Assembly (NCBI GenBank): GCA_030601885.1
Contig: JAUWAU010000012.1
Coordinates: 1 to 64,000, forward strand
Reading direction: 5' to 3'
Source: Armatimonadota bacterium
GTDB lineage: Bacteria; Armatimonadota; Zipacnadia; JAUWAU01
DNA length: 64,000 nt
The notes beneath the pieces were generated by a model. The model worked only from the letters and a program-made list of their open reading frames with translations. It made no database searches and was not told the origin of the DNA. Positions 1 to 7,937 of this stretch are shown here, piece after piece. The translations under genes and the position numbers were made by a program. Position 1 is the first letter of the stretch. Every line of letters starts with the position of its first letter.

Positions 1-90
1 TGGTCGTAGATGATGTAGATCGTGCCGGTGGTTCGGCATCAGGCAGTAGGCCCACACCTGCACGCCCTCACGCTCACACCACTCGGCCAT
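1..90 (-). pseudogene. RAYT (Y1/IS200-like) transposase remnant, cut by window edge
   Basis: Read on the minus strand from position 90, this gives a peptide with the RAYT signature YCLMPNH, the start of the HUH motif of REP-associated tyrosine transposases. Directly after it the sequence departs from the family (NHRHD instead of NHVHL), so the frame is damaged. The rest lies beyond the left edge. The stretch just upstream of its ATG-like codon is nearly identical to the one upstream of the second remnant at 2247-2720. Family assignment rests on the short motif and on that parallel. Confidence 0.55.
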
Positions 91-245
91 GATGTAGAGG
101 CAGGGAAAAGGGTCAAGGGAAAAGGGAGAAGACGGCTGACGGCAACGCCTGGGGCCACGACGCGTGCCAGCCTGGCCATGCTGCCACCACAGCGCCAAGG
201 GCTCTCGGAGTCAATAATTTAGTATGGTGTCCCCGTAATTCCATA
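91..245. repeat. RAYT-flanking repeat, copy 1
   Basis: This stretch holds a polypurine tract rich in GGGAAAAGGG, then a region ending in TATGGTGTCCCCG and an AATTCC-like end. It matches 2721-2872 nearly base for base, including the junction with the broken transposase. It is probably the flank of a RAYT element that had already been rearranged before it was duplicated. Confidence 0.6.
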
Positions 246-273
246 AGGGAAACGCGCGGCGGAGCATGCGCGC

Positions 274-1797
274 CTACCGGGACACGGCCTCGCCTCGGAG
301 CCGACGGGCGAGCTGGGCCTCGTGGAGATTCGCCGGCCGCAAGTCTTCCGGCGGAATGGCTTCCCACCACTGACCCTCCGGATCGCATTGCGCAGGGTCG
401 TCGGTCGTCAGCCCCACCAGGTTGAGCGCCGGCGGCGCGAAGTTGCTGCTCGGCGGGCTCACGGGACGCTTCGACCGGATGTTCCACCATGTCTCCCTGG
501 CCGCGCAGTGCTTCCCGAGGCTGGCGCCCCCGCCGCACTTCCACGGTCGCGTGCCCTCGCCGATGTCGATGTCAGTGAACAGGTTCTCGTAGGGAGCCCG
601 TTTGTGGTGGTCGAATGAGAGGTCCACGCCCTTGCCGCTGGACGCCACGTTGTGGGACGAGCCGTTGGTCACCGTGATGTCATGGATGAAGCGCGTGCGG
701 AGGTCGAAGCCGGTCAGCAGGTTGTCCGTTCCACCCAGCGTGATGCCGTGGTGCCCCGTGCAGTTCTGCCCGTCCACGGCCCGCCGCGATGTCACCTTCA
801 CGTCCGTGAGCGTGCAGAACTTGCCGCCGACGAAGATGCCGCTGTCGGGATTCTCGATCCGGACATCGCGCACCCAGCAATCCGCAACGCCGCTGAGCGC
901 CACGCCGTTGTACCCCAGCTCGGTGAAGTGCCCCTTGTAGTCCGTGACCGGGTAGCGGAGCGTGAGGTGCTCCACGCCCGAGTCGCTCACTGTCGGCTCG
1001 AACCGACGCACTTGTGGCTTCCACTCCGTACGGATGTCAAACCGCAGCGCCGGATGGAAGCGGATCTCGCCCGCCTCGATGGCGTCGATCCAGACCACCA
1101 TCGACGTGCGCGTTCTGCCGTTGAGCTTGCGCGTGTCCCCGGGGTCGCCGGCATACAGGTAGTGCGCCAGCGAGTTCTCGGGCGTGTCCTGCTGGTAGAT
1201 CTCGACACGCTGCCCCACCGTCAGTCCATCGCTTGACGATAGGCGCAGGCGCGTGCTCCCGCGCTCGGCAGGCGGCTCGATGTCCGCTATCTTCTCGGAC
1301 TGGAAGCTGCCCCGGAACCAGACGAAGCCACCGGACCAGGAGTAGTTGCTGGTCCGGCGTCCGCCGGTCGTCGCTCCCCAGTTGGGCTTGATCTCATTCA
1401 GCGGCGTTGGGAAGAAGAGGATGGTCTTGTCTGGCCCGGCGCCGCGCAGGATGGTCCCCGCAGTGCGGATCTCGAGGATCTCCGTAATGCGGTACTCGCC
1501 GGGCGGGATCTCGACCACCTTGCCCTCTGCCGCGGCGATGGCGCCGAGGAGGGCCTTCGAGTCGTCGCTCTTCCCGTCGCCCGTCGCCCCGAAGTCCCGC
1601 ACATTGAGCGTGGCCTTCGGTTCCGGCAGCGCCGCCGCTCCGGCACGGTACCCCGCGTAGGAGAAGTCCGGCAGACGACTGTCCGGCGTCCAGTTCTCGC
1701 CGCCACGGCTCCAGAGCTTCGAATAGGTCTCCGCACCGTTGACGGCGCATGCCTGCGCTACGAGAACAGCGATCATCGTGAGAGTTGCCCATTTCAT
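274..1797 (-). CDS. secreted pectate-lyase-superfamily (right-handed beta-helix) protein
   Basis: This 507-residue protein begins with a signal peptide (MKWATLTMIAVLVAQACA, cleavage near residue 20). Around residues 65-85 comes the motif NVRDFGATGDGKSDD, the hallmark of the Pectate_lyase_3 family that opens a right-handed beta-helix in polysaccharide lyases and phage-tail-like proteins. Later segments with repeated G-V/I-x-V strands fit the helix. The open frame continues upstream of 1797, but the signal peptide and a GGAAGTGAG stretch about 12 bases upstream favour this ATG. The substrate cannot be read from sequence. It is probably exported and acts on a plant or algal polysaccharide, in line with the many secreted glycan-active proteins elsewhere in the window. 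Confidence 0.75.
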   Translation of the reverse strand: MKWATLTMIAVLVAQACAVNGAETYSKLWSRGGENWTPDSRLPDFSYAGYRAGAAALPEPKATLNVRDFGATGDGKSDDSKALLGAIAAAEGKVVEIPPGEYRITEILEIRTAGTILRGAGPDKTILFFPTPLNEIKPNWGATTGGRRTSNYSWSGGFVWFRGSFQSEKIADIEPPAERGSTRLRLSSSDGLTVGQRVEIYQQDTPENSLAHYLYAGDPGDTRKLNGRTRTSMVVWIDAIEAGEIRFHPALRFDIRTEWKPQVRRFEPTVSDSGVEHLTLRYPVTDYKGHFTELGYNGVALSGVADCWVRDVRIENPDSGIFVGGKFCTLTDVKVTSRRAVDGQNCTGHHGITLGGTDNLLTGFDLRTRFIHDITVTNGSSHNVASSGKGVDLSFDHHKRAPYENLFTDIDIGEGTRPWKCGGGASLGKHCAARETWWNIRSKRPVSPPSSNFAPPALNLVGLTTDDPAQCDPEGQWWEAIPPEDLRPANLHEAQLARRLRGEAVSR

Positions 1798-1847
1798 GGC
1801 TGCCAAATGCTCACTTCCGTTGATGGATACTAGTGACAGGGGGCCTG

Positions 1848-2162
1848 CTATTCCGGGCGGACAGACTCCGTCTTCACCCACGCCTTCAGCATTGCTTCGC
1901 CAATCTCGCGGCCCCTCGTCGCGTTCATGGCCGCCTTGGGCGGCGCGTAGGGGATCTCGATCGTTGCCGCGATGATCGTCCCCTTCCTGAAGGCGAAGTG
2001 GTTGTTGCAGTGGTCGCCCACCGCCCTCGGCTCGCGCTCTCTCAGCCATACGAGCGGACCGTGGGGGCTGTTGGGGGGGAGTCCTTCCGTTATCAGACGA
2101 GCGAATTGCTTGACATGCTCTTCATTGCCCGCGGGAGTTGCCTTGAGAAATTCCGAGGACAC
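1848..2162 (-). pseudogene. C-terminal fragment, possibly a zinc carboxypeptidase-like (M14) protein
   Basis: The translated 104 residues end with TIEIPYA followed by an amphipathic helix (GREIGEAMLKAWVKTE), similar to the C-terminal end of M14-type carboxypeptidase-like proteins found in related bacteria. A full protein would be over 300 residues, so this is only a tail. Its open frame begins two bases from the terminal inverted repeat of the REPIN-like element at 2164, which suggests that insertion or rearrangement there removed the 5' part. No matching 5' part is visible beyond the element. The family call is tentative. The truncation is better supported. Confidence 0.4.
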
Positions 2163-2163
2163 C

Positions 2164-2309
2164 GGGGCTGTTGAAAAACCCAGGCTACACGCCCGTTCCC
2201 GTAGCGCGGGCTTTCCAGCCCGCGATGTCGGCCTGGAAAGGCCGACCTACGCGGTGGGCGGACGGTGGCCAGACGACGAGCCGCCCGGGCCCGGTTTTTC
2301 AACAGGCCC
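2164..2309. repeat. REPIN-like element with terminal inverted repeats
   Basis: The ends are inverted repeats: CTGTTGAAAAACC at 2168-2180 and GGTTTTTCAACAG at 2293-2305, with near-matching GGG/CCC bases outside. Inside are two adjacent palindromes in opposite orientation, CGCGGGCTTTCCAGCCCGCG and GTCGGCCTGGAAAGGCCGAC, flanked by GTAG and CTAC. Two REPs facing each other is the REPIN arrangement. It overlaps the 3' end of a broken RAYT gene, the transposase class known to mobilise REPs. Confidence 0.65.
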
Positions 2310-2720
2310 ACACCACACTTGATTCTTGCGGCGGTGCTTCCACGGGCCCTTGGGGCCCCGCTTCTGTAATTGACGGAGCACGCGCCCGAGGGATGCCTCC
2401 AGACGTCCCAGGAAGCTGTGGTTGCCCAGAGGCCGCCCCGTCCGCTCGTGCCGCCCCAATGGCTCCCACTCCTCCCGCGTCACCTGTTCCCCGAGGAACT
2501 GCTCCCACCTCCCCTCTCCCACCATCTCCACCAGGGCCTGCACTCTTGCCAGCGCATCATCCCGCCCGGCCACGTGCGCGCCCGCGCTGCTCCAGCGATA
2601 CTCGCGCCGCCCGCTTCGCCAGACCCACTCGCACCCGGGCACAGCAATGAGGTGCACGTGGTTCGGCATCAGGCAGTACGCCCGGATCTCGACCCCGTCG
2701 CGCTCACGCCACTGCGCCAT
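2247..2720 (-). pseudogene. RAYT (REP-associated tyrosine transposase), internally deleted
   Basis: From the ATG at 2720 the protein reads YCLMPNHVHLIAVP, containing the HxH (HUH) metal-binding motif of Y1 transposases. It then jumps straight to YRWSSAGAHVAGRDD and RHERTGRPLG, which are C-terminal RAYT motifs. About 60-70 residues between them are missing, including the region that should carry the catalytic tyrosine (usually near Y-x-x-x-NPVRA). The N-terminal lead is also gone. The frame runs into the REPIN terminal repeat at its 3' end. It is almost certainly inactive, but it marks the RAYT family as the likely source of the REP-like repeats in this genome. Confidence 0.75.
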
Positions 2721-2872
2721 GATGTAGAGGCAGGGAAAAGGGTCAAGGGAAAAGGGAGAAGACGGCTGACGGCAACGCCTGGGGCTACGACTCGTGCCAG
2801 TCTCGCCATGCACCCACCATAGCACTGGCAGCTTCCGCGGTCAAGAATTTAGTATGGTGTCCCCGGAATTCC
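2721..2872. repeat. RAYT-flanking repeat, copy 2
   Basis: Near-identical to 91-245: the same GGGAAAAGGG-rich tract, then TATGGTGTCCCCGGAATTCC at 2852-2871. The terminal motif recurs at 4910-4936 and in weaker form near 28290. It probably marks the outer edge of RAYT insertions. Confidence 0.6.
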
Positions 2873-2963
2873 CGGAAATCCAGACGACTTGACAGGAATG
2901 CGAGAAAACGGGAATCCAACTGTGTGTTTGTCCGCACCACGTCAAATTTGTCGAGGCGTCTCC

Positions 2964-2992
2964 TTGACATTGATGTGAGATAGACGTAAGAT
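2964..2992 (+). promoter_or_regulatory. sigma-70-type promoter for the AbiE pair
   Basis: TTGACA at 2964-2969, a 17-base spacer, then TAAGAT at 2987-2992, with a second overlapping GATAAT. The predicted transcript starts near 2999, about 35 bases before the AbiEi start. This is the best promoter match in the window. Confidence 0.65.
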
Positions 2993-3034
2993 AATCGCGT
3001 GTATATCGTAGATTAGTCAATTGGAGGGTGAGCG

Positions 3035-3841
3035 CTGAAACTCGCTGGTTTCTTCTCAAAACACCCAGTCTTCACCGTCCAGGAGCTGGACGCGTTCCTT
3101 GCGTGGAGGGGCACTGGCAACCGGCGGACGCGCGATTCCCTCCTGGCTCATCATCAGAAGCAGCGGCATATACTGCGCGTGCGTCGAGGGCTGTACGCTG
3201 TGGTGCCGCCAGGCGCCGATCCCGCCACATTCCCGGTTGATCCCTGTCTGCTGGCTGCGAAGATGACCGACGATGCAGTGCTCGGCTACCACACGGCTCT
3301 GGAGTTCCACGGCAGAGCCCACTCGGCCTTCGAGCGCTTCTTCTATCTGACCGCGCGGAGGTCTGTTTCCGTGACTTTCCGTTCGCATCAATTCCGTTGC
3401 GTGCTCTTCGCCAAGGCGCTCCGCGCCGAGGGGCAGCAGAACTTCGGGGTCATGCAGGCGGAGAGAGCCGGGGTTGACGTCCGCGTGACCAGTCTCGAGT
3501 GCACGCTAGTTGATGTCCTTGACCGGCCCGAGCTCGGGGGTGGCTGGGAGGAGATTTGGCGATCTTTGGAGTCCGTCGAGTTCTTCGATCTCGACACGGT
3601 CGTCCAGTATGCCTTGCTCCTCAGGAACGCGACGACAGTGGCCAAGGTTGGCTTCTTCCTGGATCAACACCGTGATGCTCTGATGGTGGATGATGCTCAC
3701 CTCGAACCGTTGCGCGAGCACCGCCCGAAGCAGCCCCACTATCTCGCGCGCAGCGACAGGAAATCAGGACGGCTGGTGGCCGAGTGGAACCTGGTTGTGC
3801 CGGTGGAGGTCCTCGAACAGGCCTGGGCGGTAGTGACATGA
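3035..3841 (+). CDS. abiEi: AbiEi-type antitoxin (type IV toxin-antitoxin), probable CTG start
   Basis: Predicted antitoxin and transcriptional autorepressor of an AbiE system. The first 50 or so residues (KLAGFFSKHPVFTVQELDAF and onward) form a winged-helix domain. The segment VRRGLYAVVP is typical of the AbiEi N-terminal domain, and the larger C-terminal part resembles the antitoxin domain. The codons before the first GTG in this frame (3179) clearly encode this conserved domain, and the frame opens just after a stop at 3029-3031. The only plausible start is CTG at 3035, placed 7 bases after GGAGG. With ATG this would read MKLAGFF, typical for the family. The gene is preceded by a good promoter and overlaps the toxin gene by ATGA. 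The start codon needs proteomic confirmation. Family membership is well supported. Confidence 0.8.
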   Translation: MKLAGFFSKHPVFTVQELDAFLAWRGTGNRRTRDSLLAHHQKQRHILRVRRGLYAVVPPGADPATFPVDPCLLAAKMTDDAVLGYHTALEFHGRAHSAFERFFYLTARRSVSVTFRSHQFRCVLFAKALRAEGQQNFGVMQAERAGVDVRVTSLECTLVDVLDRPELGGGWEEIWRSLESVEFFDLDTVVQYALLLRNATTVAKVGFFLDQHRDALMVDDAHLEPLREHRPKQPHYLARSDRKSGRLVAEWNLVVPVEVLEQAWAVVT

Positions 3842-4806
3842 GGATCTCGAGAGAGAAGCTGCTCGCGGAAGCTGAGGCCACCGGGTTCCGGCTCGAGGTG
3901 CTTGAGAAGGCCATCTATCTGCTCAATCTGCTGGAGCGTCTCCAGAGCCATCCTTTCCTCAAGGGCCGACTGGCACTCAAGGGCGGCACCGCCGTGAACC
4001 TGTTCGTATTCGACGTGCCACGCCTGTCCGTAGACATCGACCTCAACTACATCGGCGCTGTCGAGCGCGAAGCCATGTTGGCCGAGCGGCCGATGCTGGA
4101 GAAGGCCATCCGGGCGGTCTGCAGGCGCGAGGGGCTCTCCGTCCGGCACGTCCCGGAGGAACATGCGGGTGGGAAGTGGTCGCTTCGGTACGAAAGCGCT
4201 GCGGGCCAAGGGGGCAACCTGGAAGTGGACCTGAACTACATGTTCCGCGTTCCTCTGTGGCCGGTTGCGACGCGGGACTCCCGATCGGTCGGTTCCTATA
4301 GGGCCGTGGGAATCTCCGTACTTGATATTCATGAGCTCGCAGCGGGGAAACTGACTGCCCTCCTATCCCGCCGGCAGCCACGCGATCTCTTTGACGTGCA
4401 TCAGCTCCTGAGGCGGGGCGGCCTGGATCGTGAACGGCTGAGGCTAGTGTTCGTGGTTTACGGCGCGACGAGCCGCAGGGACTGGCGCACAGTCTCCGTA
4501 GGCGACGTGGCCTTCGACGCCTATGAACTGCAGAACCATCTGATTCCGCTACTCCGTGATCATACTGTGGCGGGTGGCGCACGAAGGGCTGACTTCGGAG
4601 ACCGTCTGGTCGAGGAATGCCGCCAAGCGCTTGATGTGGTGCTTCCTCTGTCGGAGGCCGAACGGGGTTTTCTGGATCACCTCCTTGAGCGTGGGGAGAT
4701 CAGACCCTCGTTGCTCACACAGGATGAAGCACTCGCGGAGCGGATCAGGCGTCAGCCGCTCCTTCACTGGAAGGCACTCAACGTGCGGCAGCACAAGGGC
4801 CTATAG
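3838..4806 (+). CDS. abiEii: AbiEii-type nucleotidyltransferase toxin
   Basis: A 322-residue protein of the AbiEii/AbiGii family, the toxin of type IV toxin-antitoxin systems, which transfers nucleotides to RNA targets and can cause abortive infection. Visible motifs are LALKGGTAVNLF (the GG-T nucleotidyltransferase signature) near residue 48 and LSVDIDLNY (the metal-binding D-x-D) near residue 63. The later EL-x-x-GK-x-TALLSRRQPRDLFDV matches the family's conserved K and R/D-x-x-D motif. Length is normal. The ATG overlaps the antitoxin stop (ATGA at 3838-3841), so translation is coupled. Sitting between RAYT debris and other toxin-antitoxin genes, it is probably horizontally acquired. Confidence 0.88.
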   Translation: MRISREKLLAEAEATGFRLEVLEKAIYLLNLLERLQSHPFLKGRLALKGGTAVNLFVFDVPRLSVDIDLNYIGAVEREAMLAERPMLEKAIRAVCRREGLSVRHVPEEHAGGKWSLRYESAAGQGGNLEVDLNYMFRVPLWPVATRDSRSVGSYRAVGISVLDIHELAAGKLTALLSRRQPRDLFDVHQLLRRGGLDRERLRLVFVVYGATSRRDWRTVSVGDVAFDAYELQNHLIPLLRDHTVAGGARRADFGDRLVEECRQALDVVLPLSEAERGFLDHLLERGEIRPSLLTQDEALAERIRRQPLLHWKALNVRQHKGL

Positions 4807-4909
4807 GCTATCTTCAGACGCGGAGCGCTCCAGGGCAGCACGGGGGGAGTGGCGGAGGTACAGCGCGTCGCCCGGAAATCCGGGAATTCCTGGCAGCTAC
4901 GAAGCTAGG

Positions 4910-4936
4910 GAATTGGTATTATGTCCCCGGAATTCC
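4910..4936. repeat. TGTCCCCGGAATTCC motif, isolated copy
   Basis: The sequence GGTATTATGTCCCCGGAATT closely matches the end motif of the RAYT-flanking repeats at 230-243 and 2852-2871. No transposase remnant accompanies it. It may be a solo end or scar. The short stretch 4807-4959 contains nothing else recognisable. Confidence 0.5.
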
Positions 4937-4959
4937 GCAGGGCGTACGCTGTGTGCAGC

Positions 4960-5781
4960 TCACTCCTCGCGTGACGACCGTTGAGTAACCTCGCCGGTCA
5001 ATCCGTCGATGAGGGCCAGATGAGCTACCTCAGTATAGTAGAATCCCTCGCCGCCGCAATCCACCTCGTACCCGTAGTACAGACGCACATCCCAGACCGG
5101 GTGGCCGAGCGGGCGCTCGGCGTAACTTCTGCTGAGGCGCGCCTCGACCCGGTGGATAACAGCCCAGTCCGGCAGCCCCCTCTTCGCAATCTGGAGCGCC
5201 GCCTCGCGGTCAATCGAGGGCGGGATTGGCGTTCGGCCCTCCTCCTGTCGCGCCCGGAAGCCCAGGAGTTGGCCACTGGTCGCATCAACGGAAACGGCCA
5301 GCCATCTGAATGGCTCGCCGCTCCGATGGATCTCCCACTGGATATCCCACGTCGGCCAAACCGAGCCCAGCTTCTTGAAGACAGCGGGCAACCCAAGGGG
5401 CGAGAAATCGGGGAAGTGCTCCTCCGCGAATTCGCGGGCAACTCTCAGTGCACCCCCCTTGCCTGACCTACTGTCGGCTCGTTCCGAACGGAGCACACGG
5501 AACTCCCCGCTTGCAACCCACACGGGATCCCGGTCGACCCGCAGCCTCGCGCTGCGGCGGCCGTTCTGATATACGTCGTACGTATAATGGCGCGTGGTAA
5601 GGGCAGTCCACATTAACTGCACGTTCTCGATCTCGGCCCCGAGGAACTCGGCCGCGGCGCGGCGCGCCGCTTCTCGCTCAGCGGAGCCACCGACCGTCGC
5701 AACCAGCCACCACACAATGCTCCCGATGACCGCTGCCGCGCAGATGATCCCAACGGCCTTCGTCCGTCTAGTCCGCAGCAT
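4960..5781 (-). CDS. membrane-anchored protein with PepSY-like repeats
   Basis: This 273-residue protein starts with a positively charged N-terminus and one hydrophobic segment (residues about 9-30), so it is probably an anchored, outward-facing protein. The rest carries two segments with PepSY-like character: an alpha helix (REFAEEHFP, then REAALQIAKRG) followed by W-D/V-x-V and an ending like DGLTGEVTQ, where PepSY domains place D-x-x-TG. PepSY domains often restrain peptidases or bind ligands at the surface. The start at 5781 has GAGAGAGG six bases upstream. The upstream in-frame ATG at 5811 has its purine run directly adjacent and is less likely. Function unknown. Confidence 0.6.
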   Translation of the reverse strand: MLRTRRTKAVGIICAAAVIGSIVWWLVATVGGSAEREAARRAAAEFLGAEIENVQLMWTALTTRHYTYDVYQNGRRSARLRVDRDPVWVASGEFRVLRSERADSRSGKGGALRVAREFAEEHFPDFSPLGLPAVFKKLGSVWPTWDIQWEIHRSGEPFRWLAVSVDATSGQLLGFRARQEEGRTPIPPSIDREAALQIAKRGLPDWAVIHRVEARLSRSYAERPLGHPVWDVRLYYGYEVDCGGEGFYYTEVAHLALIDGLTGEVTQRSSREE

Positions 5782-5918
5782 GTCGGCCCTCTCTCTCCCG
5801 TGTCCACGCATCCTCCCCGGCTACCCGCCGGTTGTCGTTCACGTCTCATACGTCTGCGGATCAGTCTGCAAGTGCAACTCTCTCAGCGCCTTCCAGTCCA
5901 CCATCACCGGGGCGCCGA

Positions 5919-6341
5919 TCATCCCGCCTTCGGGCGGACAGATGGCGGCACGCGAGCGAGGACGGCAGCGAGAACGGCGCGCGCAATGCGCAGTGCATCG
6001 TCCGTGTCCTGCTGCGTCGGAGGGTCGGTCTCTCCGGGGTAGCGGAACTGCCACGCATACTGGGATAGCGGAGCGGCCTCATCGACGATCGACTGGAGCG
6101 TGGCGTCAATCGGTAGACACTGTTGCCCCAGCTCCTCGAGGCTGTGCGTCCGGCGGAAGGGTACATCATGCCAGGTTAGCAGCGCCTTCATTGCCTTTTC
6201 GACCGCTTGCTGGCAATGGAAGACCGCGTCCTCGCGCAATGGCTCCGGTGCGGTAAGCGCGTGCTCGGCACTGCGCAGGTCCAGATGGGCTTTGCTCAGC
6301 CATCCGGCCGTGTCGGCCATACGGGCCTCATCAGGCCCCAT
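5919..6341 (-). CDS. HEPN-domain protein of an MNT/HEPN toxin-antitoxin pair
   Basis: A 140-residue all-helical protein with the HEPN core FHCQQAVEKAMKALL and the later FRRTHSLEELG, both typical of HEPN domains encoded beside minimal nucleotidyltransferases. HEPN proteins of this class act as RNases or as partners silenced by nucleotidylation. An R-x5-H motif (REDAVFH) lies just before the core and might be the RNase motif, but its position differs from well-studied HepT, so activity is uncertain. The ATG at 6341 overlaps the end of the MNT gene by 11 bases, so the two are co-translated. Confidence 0.82.
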   Translation of the reverse strand: MGPDEARMADTAGWLSKAHLDLRSAEHALTAPEPLREDAVFHCQQAVEKAMKALLTWHDVPFRRTHSLEELGQQCLPIDATLQSIVDEAAPLSQYAWQFRYPGETDPPTQQDTDDALRIARAVLAAVLARVPPSVRPKAG

Positions 6342-6681
6342 ACACCAGTCTCCCTTCGGCCATTACCGTGGCAGGAAGCGAGGCGCGCAGGGGGAGCCGG
6401 GACTCGAAGGCGTCGCGAGTCCACACGAGCACGTCGGCTGCCACACCAGTTCCGCGCAGCACTTCATACGCGAGCCGACTGCGACGGCGATCCGGTGGCA
6501 CATCATCAGGGACGACTACCAACAGGTCGTAATCGCTGTGTGGCCCTCTCTCCCCTCGCGCACGCGAACCAAAGAGAAAGATCCGCTCGGGCCGGTAGGC
6601 TTCCGCGAGCCGGCGGACGATCTCTTCCAGCACGGGATCGTCTGTCCCCTGCACCTGTGGTCTCTGCCGCTCGGTGTCCAT
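6331..6681 (-). CDS. MNT-type minimal nucleotidyltransferase, antitoxin partner of HEPN
   Basis: A 116-residue protein with a complete GSx10DxD motif, GSRARGERGPHSDYD, followed by LLVVV, the active site of minimal nucleotidyltransferases. In characterised MNT/HEPN pairs the enzyme adds AMP to the HEPN protein and neutralises it. It is first in a two-gene operon with the HEPN gene immediately downstream and overlapping. A GGAGAAG ribosome-binding site lies just upstream of the ATG, and a promoter match is at 6718-6746. Length is typical of the family. This is the second toxin-antitoxin-like module within 4 kb. Confidence 0.86.
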   Translation of the reverse strand: MDTERQRPQVQGTDDPVLEEIVRRLAEAYRPERIFLFGSRARGERGPHSDYDLLVVVPDDVPPDRRRSRLAYEVLRGTGVAADVLVWTRDAFESRLPLRASLPATVMAEGRLVYGA

Positions 6682-6717
6682 GCCTTCTTCTCCGTAATGC
6701 CTGTCCGTTCACCGGCA

Positions 6718-6746
6718 AGTCTATCGGATATCCCGGCAGTACGCAA
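6718..6746 (-). promoter_or_regulatory. promoter for the MNT/HEPN operon
   Basis: On the minus strand TTGCGT, a 17-base spacer and TAGACT precede the MNT start by about 37 bases. A moderate match to the sigma-70 consensus. Confidence 0.45.
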
Positions 6747-6824
6747 GTGGGTGGCGAGAGGCGGGCGAAATGAGTCAAGTGAAGAGGCACGCATGCGCGA
6801 TTCGAACGGCCTGCCGTGGTGTGC

Positions 6825-7937
6825 TCAGCCCTCCATAGCTTTCAGCTTGACCTCGAGATAGTACATGAAGTTCTCATATGGCACATCCGGCGGAACTGTG
6901 TGGTCGATGGTGGGGATGTAGCCCCCGTCGGGCATGAGGGGCGGGATCTTGGCCATGACCTCGTCTTCGATGGCCTTGCGGTCGCGGGCGAGAGCGCGCT
7001 TGTCGATCCCGCCGCTCAGCGTCAGGTCGTGACCGTACTCGCTGCGGAGCTGGCGCGGGTCGTTGCCGGCGGCCACCTCGAGCGGCCAGATGCCGTTGAT
7101 GCCGGCCTCGAGCAGCAACGGGATGAGGACGTCGCAGTTGCCGTCGCTGTCGAGCAGGATGATGTCCACGCCGTGGGAGCGGAGGTGATCGTTGACGCGC
7201 TTGTAGCGGGGCAGCAGGAACTCCTTGAAGATGGGCGGCGAGACGAGCGGGCCGGTCTTGAAGGCGAAGTCCTCGAACCAGTTGAAGTAGTCCACCTCCA
7301 CGTCCTGCAGCGCCCGGGCGGCGGCCTCGATGATGAAGTCCGCGATGAAGTCCAGCATCTCGTGCATGAGCCCCGGGTCGTCGTAGAACATGAGGCAGGT
7401 GGCCTCGGTGCCCATCCAGCGGCGCGGGGTGCTGTAGAGGCCGATGCAGGCGTTGGGCACGAGGCACAGCGGGTAGTCGCGTTCGCGGTATCCCTCGACG
7501 AGCTGCGGCCAGTTGGCGGGGTAGCGCTCGGGGTCGCTGGCGTCGTAGCGCGTCTTCATCCTCTCGAAGCTCTCGCGGTCGGTGACGGGGAAGGAGAGGT
7601 ACTGGTCCATCGAGGCCCGTGTGCCGCGGACGGTGCCCTCCTTGAGCGCCCGGCGCACGATGCCGCCGGAGTCGCGGAGCACCACGTGCCGGTCGTCCTC
7701 CTCGAGCACTTCCTGCTCGAAGGGCGGCTTCATGCCGTAGTTGACCGGGCAGAATCCGCGCCTCTCGATGCCGAAGAAAGGCATCCCGTGGAAGCTGATC
7801 TCATCGGCAACTTGCGCGGGCATGCCCTCGCCGATCCACCGCTCGCGGGCCTGTCCCCAGGCGCCCATTTCGAAGTTCGGCGGCCGGTCCACGGGCTCGA
7901 AGTGCATGCATCTGAGGAAGCGTTCGCGGGTGGTCAA
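6825..7937 (-). CDS. uroporphyrinogen-decarboxylase-family (URO-D) protein, methyltransferase-like
   Basis: A 370-residue TIM-barrel protein of the URO-D superfamily that includes MtaA/MtbA-type corrinoid methyltransferases. It opens with TTRERFLRCMHFEPVDRPP, a canonical start for the catabolic URO-D-like branch, and later has VDIILLDSDGNCDVLIP and LTLSGGIDKRALA, the barrel strands usually carrying metal or pterin ligands. It is not a haem-pathway HemE by context. The start chosen is TTG at 7937, right where family homology begins, with AAGGG-ACGA upstream. The open frame extends much further 5' but is not homologous there. Such genes are numerous in bacteria that degrade methylated or complex glycans. 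The substrate is unknown. Confidence 0.78.
   Translation of the reverse strand: MTTRERFLRCMHFEPVDRPPNFEMGAWGQARERWIGEGMPAQVADEISFHGMPFFGIERRGFCPVNYGMKPPFEQEVLEEDDRHVVLRDSGGIVRRALKEGTVRGTRASMDQYLSFPVTDRESFERMKTRYDASDPERYPANWPQLVEGYRERDYPLCLVPNACIGLYSTPRRWMGTEATCLMFYDDPGLMHEMLDFIADFIIEAAARALQDVEVDYFNWFEDFAFKTGPLVSPPIFKEFLLPRYKRVNDHLRSHGVDIILLDSDGNCDVLIPLLLEAGINGIWPLEVAAGNDPRQLRSEYGHDLTLSGGIDKRALARDRKAIEDEVMAKIPPLMPDGGYIPTIDHTVPPDVPYENFMYYLEVKLKAMEG

Noticed and set aside
2164..2309. Inverted repeats as a factor-independent terminator
   Set aside because: The T-tract lies inside the inverted terminal repeats 113 bases apart and not after a compact stem; the REPIN reading explains more.
6785..6810. 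ATTCGAA sequence resembling a tRNA T-arm
   Set aside because: The flanking bases do not form a T-stem and no anticodon or acceptor arm is present.
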